DNA from: JACVRW01 sp046735115 | GTDB taxonomy: Bacteria; Actinomycetota; Thermoleophilia; Solirubrobacterales; Thermoleophilaceae | DNA: 35,239 bases | NCBI GenBank assembly: GCA_046735115.1 | Contig: JBKPSR010000084.1 | Span: forward strand, 1-35,239 | Direction: 5' to 3' | In this document: one piece after another, positions 13,348 to 20,928 of the stretch | Numbering within the stretch: position 1 is the first letter of the stretch | Layout of the letters: every line of letters begins with the position of its first letter | The notes under the pieces: generated by a model | The model's input: the letters and a program-made list of their open reading frames with translations, nothing else | Told to the model about the DNA's origin: nothing | Database searches by the model: none | Program-made: the position numbers and the translations under genes

Positions 13348-16218
13348 ATGGACTCGCAGACCACAGGCAACGACCCCAACCTGCTCGAACGCGAGTCGGA
13401 GCTCGCCGCGCTCGACCAGGCCCTCGCGGAGGCGCTCGAAGGACGCGGCTCCGTCGTGGCCGTTGAGGGAGCGCCCGGAATCGGCAAGTCGAGCCTCGTC
13501 AGATCGTCGATCGAGCTGGCTGAGGGGCGCGGCATGTACACGATCGCCGTCCGGGCAACCGAGCTGGAGCGGAGTTATCCGTACGGCATCGTGCGCCAGA
13601 CGGCCGACTCGGTGACGCTCGACAAGACCGACGAGGAGCGCGCCGGCCTTTTCACGGGGGCCGCGAAGCTGGCGCTGCCGATCCTCGAGCCCGGTACCGG
13701 CGAGGAGGCCGACAGCCCGGAGCTCATGTATCAGCGGCTCCACGGCCTCTACTGGGTGATCGCAAACCTCGCCCGCGAGCGCCCGCTCCTCATCTGCATC
13801 GACGACGCCCAGTGGGCCGACGAGGCATCGATGGCCGCGGAGCGTTTCCTGAGCCTGCGGATTGCCGATCTTCCGATGGTCCTGCTGCTGGCGGTCCGCA
13901 CGGCAGAGGTTGGGCCGCTCGCGGTTCCCCTGGCGGAGATCCTCGCCGACCCGGCGACGAGGGCGATCCGTCCCGCGCCGCTCTCGGAGGAGGGCGCCGG
14001 CGAACGAATTCGCGCCCTGCTGGGCTCGAGCGACCCTGCGTTCGCGGCGGCCTGCCACCACGCCACCGGCGGCAACCCGTTCCTGCTCGAGCAGCTTGTG
14101 AGCGAGGTGCGCGCCGAGGGCATCGAGCCCACGGCTGCGAGCGCGGAGCAGGTCGCGTCGCTCGGCCCGGACACGGTGCGGGCCTCCGTGCTGCTGCGGC
14201 TCGAGCGGCTGCCGCGGGCCGGCGGCCCCGTGGCGCGTGCCCTGGCGATCCTGGGAGAGCACGACGTGGCGGTCCGCGACGTCGCGGCCCTCGCCGATGT
14301 GCCGGAGGACGACGCCGCCGAGGCGCTCGCGGAGCTGGAGCGGGCGGGTCTCGTGATCGGCGCGCCGCGCCTCCGCTTCACGCACCCGATCCTGCGCGCC
14401 TCGATCGAGGACGACATGCCGGCGGTCGAGCGCTCGCGCGCGCACGAGCAGGCTGCGCGGATGCTCGCGGAGCGGGACGCCGACCCCGTCGCGGTCGCGG
14501 CGCACCTGCTCGTATCCGATCCCGGTCAGGGCGACTGGGCGCGCGCGGCGCTCCGGAGCGCCGCGCGGCGCGCCGAGGCACTCGGCGACCCCTCCGCCGC
14601 CGTCCTCTACCTCCAGCGCGCGATCACGGAGCGCCCCGAGGGCGACGAGCTCGGCGAGATCCTCTTCCAGCTGGGCCTCGCCGCAGCCCACGCCGGCGAC
14701 CCCGACGCCGCCGAGTACCTGGAGCGCGCGGCCGCCGCCGGCGGGTCGACCCGGCTGCGCGCGCAGCACTGGACGGCGGTGCTGCATCTCGTCGCGGGAC
14801 GGGCGAGCAAGGCGGCCGACGTCCTGGAGTCGGCGCTCGCAAACGTGCACGAGGAGGACGAGGCGGCGAAGCCCCTGCTCGAGACGCTGATGGCGGCCGG
14901 GCTCGAGAGCGCGACCGTACGCCGTCGGGTCGACGACCTCTTCCCCCACATCGAGGAGCCGCGCGGCGCCCCGCGGACCGACTTCGAGCGCTTCGCGCTG
15001 ATCACGCACGCGTTCGTGGCCGTGGTCGAGCGGGCGGATGCGCCGCGCGCGACGGAGCTCATACACCGGGCGCTCGCGGTGGAGGAGCACGGATACTACG
15101 AGTCCGTGATGCGAGCCAGCGTGGGCCGGCCGATGACGGCGTTCGTGCTCACGCTCCTGGAGCGCTTCGACGAGTCCCGTGCGATCCTCGACGGGCTCGT
15201 GCGCGCGGCGCGCGACTACGGCGACCGCTCCGCCGCGGGGGTCTTCCTCGCGGAGCGCGCGTGGACGCGCTACCGCGCGGGCAATGCGGAGGGCGCCGAG
15301 GCCGACGCCGCGGAGGCACTACGGATCGCACGCGACGCCACGCGCGCCCGCGGCCACGCGCCGATCGCGGCGTCCGTCGCGGTGCTCTCCGGAATGGAGC
15401 GGGAACGACCCTTCGAGGAGCTCGAGGCCATCGTGGCGGCGCTGCCGCCCGCGGGCGACCCGGACACCATCGTCCAGGACGACCTCGCCCTCGCACGCGC
15501 CTGGCTCACGCTCGCCCAGGGCGACGCACGCGCCGCCGCCGATGCCGCGCTCGAGCTGGACCGCGCGGACTCCTGGGGTTGCAGCTCGCCGACGCTCCTT
15601 CCGTGGCGCTCCGTGGCGTCGATCGCGCTCGCACAGCTCGGCGAGGAGGAGCGGGCACTCGCCCTCGCCAAGGACGAGCTGCAGCTGGCGCAGGAGCTCG
15701 GAACGCCGCGCGCAGTGGCCATCGCACAGCGCGCGGTGGCGCTGGCAGGCCCGGCGGAAGACCGCCAGGCCGGGCTCGAGGCCGCGGTGGCGACTCTGGA
15801 GAACGGGGGCGCCCGCCTCGAGCTCGCGCGCGTGACCTGCGAGCTGGGAGGCGAACTGCGCCGCCGCGGCGAGCGCAGCGTCGCTCGCGAGGTGCTCCGC
15901 CGCGCCCACGCGCTCGCGACGGAGTGCGGCGCCACGCGGCTCGCCAGCCGAGCGCGCGACGAGCTTTCGCGCTCGGGCGCTCGGCTGATCCGCGAGCCCG
16001 TCAGCGGCGTCGAGGCGCTCACCCCGAGCGAGGTGCGCGTGGCGGAACTGGTGGCCGAGGGCCTCACGAACCGCGAGGTCGCCCAGGCGCTGTTCGTGTC
16101 CGAGAAGACGGTCGAGACACACCTCGGCCGCGTCTACCGCAAGCTCGACATCAAGTCGCGCCACGCGCTGCCGGGTGCGCTCGCGGACCGTCAGGCGGCG
16201 GCGGAGCCGGTCGGCTAG
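13348..16218 (+). CDS. Large ATPase-LuxR transcriptional regulator (LAL-like)
   Basis: This 956-residue regulator has an N-terminal AAA/STAND-type ATPase with Walker A G-A-P-G-I-G-K-S-S (41-49) and Walker B L-L-I-C-I-D-D-A-Q-W-A-D (147-158). A long Ala/Glu/Leu-rich helical middle, probably TPR-like repeats, follows (about 370-870). A C-terminal LuxR helix-turn-helix spans about 889-948 (L-T-P-S-E-V-R-V-A-E-L-V-A-E-G-L-T-N-R-E). LAL proteins activate transcription after binding an inducer and ATP; the inducer and targets are not visible. No Shine-Dalgarno site precedes the ATG, but a palindrome lies just upstream. It diverges from the peroxiredoxin/gcv operon and ends tail to tail with the M20 peptidase, sharing CTAG. 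Confidence 0.94.
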   Translation: MDSQTTGNDPNLLERESELAALDQALAEALEGRGSVVAVEGAPGIGKSSLVRSSIELAEGRGMYTIAVRATELERSYPYGIVRQTADSVTLDKTDEERAGLFTGAAKLALPILEPGTGEEADSPELMYQRLHGLYWVIANLARERPLLICIDDAQWADEASMAAERFLSLRIADLPMVLLLAVRTAEVGPLAVPLAEILADPATRAIRPAPLSEEGAGERIRALLGSSDPAFAAACHHATGGNPFLLEQLVSEVRAEGIEPTAASAEQVASLGPDTVRASVLLRLERLPRAGGPVARALAILGEHDVAVRDVAALADVPEDDAAEALAELERAGLVIGAPRLRFTHPILRASIEDDMPAVERSRAHEQAARMLAERDADPVAVAAHLLVSDPGQGDWARAALRSAARRAEALGDPSAAVLYLQRAITERPEGDELGEILFQLGLAAAHAGDPDAAEYLERAAAAGGSTRLRAQHWTAVLHLVAGRASKAADVLESALANVHEEDEAAKPLLETLMAAGLESATVRRRVDDLFPHIEEPRGAPRTDFERFALITHAFVAVVERADAPRATELIHRALAVEEHGYYESVMRASVGRPMTAFVLTLLERFDESRAILDGLVRAARDYGDRSAAGVFLAERAWTRYRAGNAEGAEADAAEALRIARDATRARGHAPIAASVAVLSGMERERPFEELEAIVAALPPAGDPDTIVQDDLALARAWLTLAQGDARAAADAALELDRADSWGCSSPTLLPWRSVASIALAQLGEEERALALAKDELQLAQELGTPRAVAIAQRAVALAGPAEDRQAGLEAAVATLENGGARLELARVTCELGGELRRRGERSVAREVLRRAHALATECGATRLASRARDELSRSGARLIREPVSGVEALTPSEVRVAELVAEGLTNREVAQALFVSEKTVETHLGRVYRKLDIKSRHALPGALADRQAAAEPVG

Positions 16219-17336
16219 GCGCCGAGCACTGCGCCCGCCACGGCCAGCGCCACCTCGGCGCGGCTGTGGAGCGACTGGGCGCTCACCCACTCGGCGGGGG
16301 TGTGGGCCCCCCCGCCGCGCGGCCCGAGGCCGTCGATCGTGAGCTCGATCCCGCCCGCGGCGATGTGGCTGGCGTCGCTCGCGCCGCCCCGTTCGGACCC
16401 TACGATCGGCCGCCCGAGGCGCTCGCTCGCCACCGCCAGCATCCCGGCCGTCGCCGCGCGCGAGTCCATCCCCGGCCACGCGCGGACCATGGTCGATACG
16501 AGCGCCACATCGTCGTACTCGGTCGGCACGGCGGCCAGCACCGGGTCGAAGGCCTCGAGGCGGTCTGCGCGCAGGTCGCACAACAGCTCGCCACGGGCCG
16601 GCACGACGTTGAACGCCTCGCCCGAGCGGAGGATCGTCGGCACCGTGGTCAGGCGGTCCGGTCCCGCCGCGTCGTTGTGCCTGGCCACCACCTGGGCGAC
16701 CGTGGCCAGCGCGAGCAGCGCGCTGCGCCCGAGCTCGGGCGCCGAGCCGGAGTGCGACGGGCGCCCGTGAGCCTCGACGCGGAGCGTCGCCGCGGCCTTC
16801 CGCTTCACGATCACGGCCTCCTCGCCGTTTGCCGCCCGCTGTCCGGCCTCGAAGCAGAGGCAGGCGTCGAAATCCGCGAAGCGCTCCGCGTGGACGAACG
16901 GGGCCGTGCGCCACTCCTCGTCGACGACGAGCAGCACCGCGATCTCGGCATACAGCTCGGTCCGCTCCGCGAGCTCGCGCATCAGCGCGAGCGCCAGCGC
17001 CACCCCTCCCTTCATGTCGACCGCGCCGGAGCCCGTGAGCCGGTCGCCGGCGCGCGCCAGCGACCGGTGCGCCCCGTGGGCGACCACCGTGTCGAGGTGC
17101 CCCAGCAGAAGGACGCGCTTCGCGCCGGTGCCCCGCAGCCGCCCAAGCATGTCGGGCGCGTGTCGGGGCGTCGAGCAATCCAGTCGCTCCACCTCGGCCT
17201 CCGTCGGCAGGAACGCGGTGGCGAGCGCGACGCACTCCTCCGCCCCGTCGACGTCGCCGGATGGCGAGGACACCGCCACGAGCGCCTCCAGCTCGCGCTC
17301 GGCCGCCACCGCCATGCGCGAGGCGGCCTCGATCAT
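16215..17336 (-). CDS. M20-family metallopeptidase (carboxypeptidase G2-like)
   Basis: This 373-residue zinc hydrolase has the M20 motifs in order: G-H-L-D-T-V (zinc His and catalytic Asp), G-S-G-A-V-D-M-K-G-G (bridging Asp), V-V-D-E-E-W (catalytic and zinc Glu), C-F-E-A-G (zinc acidic ligand), and G-G-G-A-H-T-P-A-E (last zinc His). The middle G-R-P-S-H-S-G segment starts the dimerisation domain. The pattern is closest to glutamate carboxypeptidase/CPG2 and ArgE/DapE relatives; the substrate is not determined. The ATG at 17336 overlaps the GNAT stop as ATGA; the longer frame upstream is a shadow of the GNAT gene. There is no signal peptide. Confidence 0.93.
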   Translation of the reverse strand: MIEAASRMAVAAERELEALVAVSSPSGDVDGAEECVALATAFLPTEAEVERLDCSTPRHAPDMLGRLRGTGAKRVLLLGHLDTVVAHGAHRSLARAGDRLTGSGAVDMKGGVALALALMRELAERTELYAEIAVLLVVDEEWRTAPFVHAERFADFDACLCFEAGQRAANGEEAVIVKRKAAATLRVEAHGRPSHSGSAPELGRSALLALATVAQVVARHNDAAGPDRLTTVPTILRSGEAFNVVPARGELLCDLRADRLEAFDPVLAAVPTEYDDVALVSTMVRAWPGMDSRAATAGMLAVASERLGRPIVGSERGGASDASHIAAGGIELTIDGLGPRGGGAHTPAEWVSAQSLHSRAEVALAVAGAVLGA

Positions 17337-17713
17337 CGAAGCGGCGCCGAGAAGTGGTAGCTCGTTATCCGCAGCCCGGTGTTGAAGTACAGCCTGTGCG
17401 CGTCCTCGCGCTCGGGGCCGACGCCGGAGTCGAGATGGAACTGCGTGCAGCCCTGCCGCCTCCCCTCCTCCTTGCACCACTCGAGGAGCGCCCGCCCGTG
17501 GCCGCGACCGCGCGCCTCGGGCAGGGTCGAGAGGTCGTCCACGTAGAGCGTGTCGCCCCAGGCGAGGTGGTGCGTGACGCGGAACCCGGCCACGGCCACG
17601 CAGCGCTCGCCCTCGAAGGCGCCCACGATTCGGTAGCCCTCCGGGCGCTGGACCTCGTCCACGCGCCGCACGAACTCGGCCTCGTCCGTGTAGTGCGTGC
17701 GTAGGGCGCGCAT
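17333..17713 (-). CDS. GNAT-family N-acetyltransferase
   Basis: This 126-residue protein is a GNAT fold: V-D-D-L-S-T-L-P-E-A-R-G-R-G-H-G-R-A-L-L is the beta4-loop-alpha3 acetyl-CoA pyrophosphate site (R/Q-x-x-G-x-G/A). It is followed by a helical stretch and the Y-F-N-T-G-L-R-I end. The substrate is unknown. The frame stays open upstream of the ATG, and the residues there (E-G-L-R-E-L-L-P-P-D-T-A-R-A-F-E-A) look like protein, but I find no ATG, GTG or TTG there. The true start may be earlier and non-canonical, overlapping the ftsZ end. It is translationally coupled to the M20 peptidase. Confidence 0.87.
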   Translation of the reverse strand: MRALRTHYTDEAEFVRRVDEVQRPEGYRIVGAFEGERCVAVAGFRVTHHLAWGDTLYVDDLSTLPEARGRGHGRALLEWCKEEGRRQGCTQFHLDSGVGPEREDAHRLYFNTGLRITSYHFSAPLR

Positions 17714-17754
17714 GGCCTCGAAGGCCCGCGCCGTGTCCGGCGGGAGGAGCTCTC

Positions 17755-18843
17755 TCAGTCCTTCAGGAATGACGGAACGTCGATCTCGTCGTCCGAGATC
17801 TCCAGCGACGCGCGCTGGCGGTCGTCGAGCGTCACGTCGCGGCGCCGCGGCTCGCGCCGGCGGCCGGTCGAGTCCTCGGCGAACAGCGGCGTGCGGCTCG
17901 GTCGCTCGAAGCCGGTCGCGATGACGGTCACGCGGACCCCGTCGCCCATCGTGTCGTCTACCACCGCGCCGAAGATGATGTTCGAGTTCTGGTCGGCGGC
18001 GCCCTGGATGATCTCGGCCGCCTCGTTCACCTCGAACAGGCCGAGGTCCTGGCCGCCCGTGATGTTCAGCAGGATGCCGGTGGCGCCCTCGACCGACTGC
18101 TCGAGCAGCGGGCTGGATACGGCGTTCTTCGCGGCCTCGGCGGCCCGGTTCTCGCCCGACGCCTCACCGATGCCCATCAGGGCCGACCCGGCGTCCTGCA
18201 TGATCGTGCGGACGTCCGCGAAGTCGAGGTTGATCAGGCCCGGGGTCGTGATCAGGTCGGTGATGCCCTGGACGCCCTGGCCGAGCACCGCGTCGGCCTC
18301 GCGGAAGGCGTCGAGGATGCTGGTCCGGCGCTCGACCACGGCGAGCAGCTTCTCATTGGGGATCACGATCATCGTGTCCACCTGCTCGCGCAGCCGGTCG
18401 ATGCCCTCGACGGCCTGGCGCATGCGCTGAGTGCCCTCGAAGTCGAACGGCTTCGTGACGACGCCGACCGTGAGCGCGCCCACCTCCTGCTTCGACACCT
18501 CGGCGATCACCGGAGCGGCGCCCGAGCCGGTGCCGCCGCCCTCGCCGGCCGTGACAAAGACCATGTCCGCGCCCTTCAGCGCCTCCTTGATCTCATCCCG
18601 GCTCTCGTTCGCAGCGCCGTACCCGACGTCCGGGTTGGCGCCGGCTCCGAGGCCGCGCGTGAGCTGGTCGCCGATCTGGAGCTTGATGTCGGCGTCGCAC
18701 ATCTGGAGCGCCTGAGCGTCCGTGTTGACGGCGATGAACTCCACGCCCTTGAGGCCCTGATCGACCATACGGTTGACCGCGTTGGTCCCGCCACCGCCGA
18801 TGCCGACGACCTTGATGACCGCCAGGTAGCTACCAGTGTCCAT
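17755..18843 (-). CDS. ftsZ: Cell division protein FtsZ
   Basis: This 362-residue tubulin-like GTPase polymerises into the Z ring. The nucleotide-binding V-G-I-G-G-G-G-T-N-A-V-N starts at residue 13, the tubulin signature GGGTGSG is at 102-108, and the T7-loop region reads L-I-N-L-D-F-A-D-V. A disordered, Arg-rich linker of only ~40 residues leads to the conserved C-terminal peptide D-E-I-D-V-P-S-F-L-K-D, which docks partners such as SepF. No ftsA is present in the cluster, as usual in actinobacteria. It is separated from ftsQ by 181 bp holding its own promoter and a hairpin leader. Confidence 0.98.
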   Translation of the reverse strand: MDTGSYLAVIKVVGIGGGGTNAVNRMVDQGLKGVEFIAVNTDAQALQMCDADIKLQIGDQLTRGLGAGANPDVGYGAANESRDEIKEALKGADMVFVTAGEGGGTGSGAAPVIAEVSKQEVGALTVGVVTKPFDFEGTQRMRQAVEGIDRLREQVDTMIVIPNEKLLAVVERRTSILDAFREADAVLGQGVQGITDLITTPGLINLDFADVRTIMQDAGSALMGIGEASGENRAAEAAKNAVSSPLLEQSVEGATGILLNITGGQDLGLFEVNEAAEIIQGAADQNSNIIFGAVVDDTMGDGVRVTVIATGFERPSRTPLFAEDSTGRRREPRRRDVTLDDRQRASLEISDDEIDVPSFLKD

Positions 18844-18885
18844 TGAGGTTGGTGCCTCTCTACCGTCCGAAGCTCAAGCAAGAGT

Positions 18886-18902
18886 GGAGGGTTCGCCCCT
18901 CC
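18886..18902 (-). promoter_or_regulatory. Hairpin in the ftsZ leader
   Basis: GGAGGG and CCCTCC (plus-strand orientation) form a perfect 6-bp GC-rich stem around a 5-nt loop, about 45 nt before the ftsZ ATG and just downstream of the predicted transcription start. It would be the first structure in the ftsZ mRNA leader. A stabilising or regulatory role is inferred. Confidence 0.45.
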
Positions 18903-18914
18903 CGCAAAACCCAG

Positions 18915-18944
18915 ACTCTAGGTGGAGTTCGCGGGAAGTGTCAA
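18915..18944 (-). promoter_or_regulatory. ftsZ promoter (TTGACA-18-TAGAGT)
   Basis: On the minus strand TTGACA (18944-18939) and TAGAGT (18920-18915) are separated by 18 nt. This agrees with the vegetative actinobacterial consensus TTGAC-16/18-TAGRRT. Transcription should begin near 18908, leaving a leader of about 65 nt before ftsZ. It is the best promoter in the window. Confidence 0.75.
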
Positions 18945-18975
18945 TCGCCATCGCAAGAAATTGTGCAGGCAAAGA

Positions 18976-18992
18976 CTGCAGCATAGCTGCAG
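18976..18992 (-). terminator. Possible terminator hairpin between ftsQ and ftsZ
   Basis: CTGCAGC, ATA, GCTGCAG form a perfect 7-bp stem with a 3-nt loop. In the minus-strand RNA it is followed by UCUUUG, a weak U-tract. Lying after ftsQ and before the ftsZ promoter, it may end part of the murC-murB-ftsQ transcripts. Confidence 0.35.
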
Positions 18993-19004
18993 AGTTGGGG
19001 TGAA

Positions 19005-19023
19005 CCTCAAGTGACAGTTGAGG
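19005..19023 (-). other. Hairpin directly after the ftsQ stop
   Basis: CCTCAA and TTGAGG form a perfect 6-bp stem with a 7-nt loop, starting 1 nt after the ftsQ TAA. No U-run follows directly. It may protect the 3' end of the murC-murB-ftsQ mRNA or act with the next hairpin. Confidence 0.35.
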
Positions 19024-19024
19024 G

Positions 19025-20017
19025 TTAGCCGGGCGGAGGCGAAGCGCCGCCGGCACCGCTGGAATCGGTCGGCGCGGGCGCGGGCTGGGTGCTTTCCGCC
19101 GACGGAGCGGGTGCGCTTTCGGGTGCGGCCTGAGGCGTCTGCGTGATCGCCGGAGGCGCAAGCTGCTCGGTCGCCGGATCCGCCGTGGTGGTGCCGGGCG
19201 GCGTCTGGGTCGTGGGTGGCGCGGCCTCCTCGGTGCCCGCCGGGGCCACGGGCGCGAGCGTCTCCGCGGGCAGCCCGCCCGCCGCGGGGCGGCCCGGCAG
19301 GCGGACGTCGATGTAGCTCGCCCCCCCCGCATCGGGATCCGCGAGCACGCGCGTGGCGGCTATCCACTTCGCGCGAACGCTGGTGGCGTTCCCGAAAATG
19401 AGCTCCGGCCCGTCGCGCATCTCGACGACGATGCCATCCCGGCCGCGCAGCTCGATCCGCTCGAGGCGCTGCCGGAGGGCGCCGGGGGCAGTCCCGGCGA
19501 CAAGCGCGGCGTGACGGGCAGCGGGGTTCTTGAGGCGATCGCCCTCAACGCGCGAGGGCAAGTCGATCTTGGGCAGACTGCCCTCGATCGGGAGCCCGCG
19601 CAGGAGCGTGCCGTCACCGGCCACGGGCAGGCCGCCGACGAGTGCCGCGGGCCGGTGCTCGACGACGTGGATCGTCAGCCCGTGCGGGAAGTCGGTCGCG
19701 ACCTCGAGAGTCTTGACCACCGAGTACGCCTCGATGGCCTGCTCGAGCTCGTCCCGACGGACGTGGAGCGTGGTCATATCGCGGGCGGCGAGCGTGAGCG
19801 CGGCCCGTATGCGCGGGGCGTCCTTTGTGGTGAGCCCCATAACGGAAACGTCCTCCACCGTCACGAACGAGGAGTCGCGCAGCCAGAGCTGGTAGCAGGC
19901 CGCGAGCGCGACGCAAACTCCGAGGGAGACCAGGACCCACCTGCGTACCCTGGGAGGCAGAGCGGCGAGGCGAATCTGCCTCGATCTGCGCCTCAGTGCG
20001 ACGGTCGCAGCGCTCAC
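19025..20017 (-). CDS. ftsQ: Cell division protein FtsQ/DivIB
   Basis: This 330-residue bitopic protein has an Arg-rich cytoplasmic start, one membrane helix (about 26-46), a POTRA domain beginning S-F-V-T-V-E-D-V-S-V-M-G (about 50-120) and an FtsQ-type beta domain to about 245. The last ~85 residues are a low-complexity Pro/Thr/Ala/Glu tail, longer than in most FtsQ proteins. It joins FtsL/FtsB-type partners in activating septal peptidoglycan synthesis. The GTG start overlaps the murB stop (GTGA). The Pro-rich tail may span or contact the cell wall; that is inference. Confidence 0.93.
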   Translation of the reverse strand: MSAATVALRRRSRQIRLAALPPRVRRWVLVSLGVCVALAACYQLWLRDSSFVTVEDVSVMGLTTKDAPRIRAALTLAARDMTTLHVRRDELEQAIEAYSVVKTLEVATDFPHGLTIHVVEHRPAALVGGLPVAGDGTLLRGLPIEGSLPKIDLPSRVEGDRLKNPAARHAALVAGTAPGALRQRLERIELRGRDGIVVEMRDGPELIFGNATSVRAKWIAATRVLADPDAGGASYIDVRLPGRPAAGGLPAETLAPVAPAGTEEAAPPTTQTPPGTTTADPATEQLAPPAITQTPQAAPESAPAPSAESTQPAPAPTDSSGAGGASPPPG

Positions 20018-20928
20018 GCTGCGCCCCAGAGCGGCGTCGTGTCCACCTCGCCCAGGAGCTGGACCTCGGGCTCCAGCTCGACTCCGAAGCGCTCGCGCAC
20101 CCTGCGCCTGCCCTCGCCCATCAGGACGATCACGTCGGCGGTGGTGGCGTCGCCAAGGTTCTCGACGAAGTTCGCGTGCTTCTCCGAGAAGCGGGCGCCG
20201 CCCACCGTCAGGCCGCGGCAGCCGGCCTCGTCCAGCAGGACGCCTGCGCTACGGCCCTCCGCGCGCGGGTCGTCCGGGTTCTTGAAGGTCGAGCCGAAGG
20301 TCTTGATGCCGGAGGGCTGAGCCGCCCGGCGCTGCGAGCGCATGTCGGCGAGGGTCGCCTTGACGGCGTCGGGCTCGGCCGCGCTCAGCGCGAACGAAGC
20401 ACGCGCGACGACCTCGCCTGGCGCGAGCTTCGACCTCCTGTATTCGAAGCCCAGGTCGGCGGGGGTGCGGCGGTCGCTGCCGGAGTCGGTGGTGACGTCG
20501 ACCCACTCGAGCACGCGCGCGAGATCGCCGCCGTAAGCGTTGGCGTTCATCTTGACCGCGCCGCCGACGGTCCCCGGGATGTTCACGCCGAACTCGAGTC
20601 CGCTCAGGCCGGCGCGCGCTGCGAAGGCGGCGGCCTGCGGAAGGCGGGCGCCGCCCCCGCACAGGAGGCGCTCGCCCTCCTGCTCGATCGTCGAGAGCGA
20701 GCCGTCGAGCTTCACAACGAGTCCCCGGAATCCTTCATCCGCTATCAGCAGGTTCGAGCCGGACCCGACCACTCCTACCTGGACTCCCTCGCTCGCCGCC
20801 CAGGCCAGCAGCTCGGCGAGCGTGTCCGCGGTGTGCGGCCGCGCCAAGTAGTCCCCTCGGCCGCCGGTGCGGATCGTGGTCAGCCGGGCGAGCGGATAGT
20901 CGACGGCGACGTCCTTCGGCGTGCTCAT
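20014..20928 (-). CDS. murB: UDP-N-acetylenolpyruvoylglucosamine reductase
   Basis: This 304-residue flavoenzyme reduces UDP-GlcNAc-enolpyruvate to UDP-MurNAc with NADPH. FAD-binding signatures are G-S-G-S-N-L-L-I (56-63) and P-G-T-V-G-G-A-V-K-M-N-A; G-S-T-F-K-N-P carries the catalytic serine position. The ATG at 20928 overlaps the murC stop as ATGA; the longer frame to 21045 is a shadow of murC. Its position between murC and ftsQ is the common actinobacterial/firmicute dcw order. Confidence 0.97.
   Translation of the reverse strand: MSTPKDVAVDYPLARLTTIRTGGRGDYLARPHTADTLAELLAWAASEGVQVGVVGSGSNLLIADEGFRGLVVKLDGSLSTIEQEGERLLCGGGARLPQAAAFAARAGLSGLEFGVNIPGTVGGAVKMNANAYGGDLARVLEWVDVTTDSGSDRRTPADLGFEYRRSKLAPGEVVARASFALSAAEPDAVKATLADMRSQRRAAQPSGIKTFGSTFKNPDDPRAEGRSAGVLLDEAGCRGLTVGGARFSEKHANFVENLGDATTADVIVLMGEGRRRVRERFGVELEPEVQLLGEVDTTPLWGAA

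Noticed and set aside
12694..15090. 798-residue minus-strand frame across the peroxiredoxin and LuxR genes
   Set aside because: It is a shadow of two well-supported genes and no family motif is visible.
13812..17360. 1182-residue open frame on the plus strand
   Set aside because: It is Arg/Gly/Pro/Ala-rich in the manner of an out-of-frame translation and covers the LuxR regulator in another frame and the M20 peptidase on the opposite strand, both of which have clear motifs.
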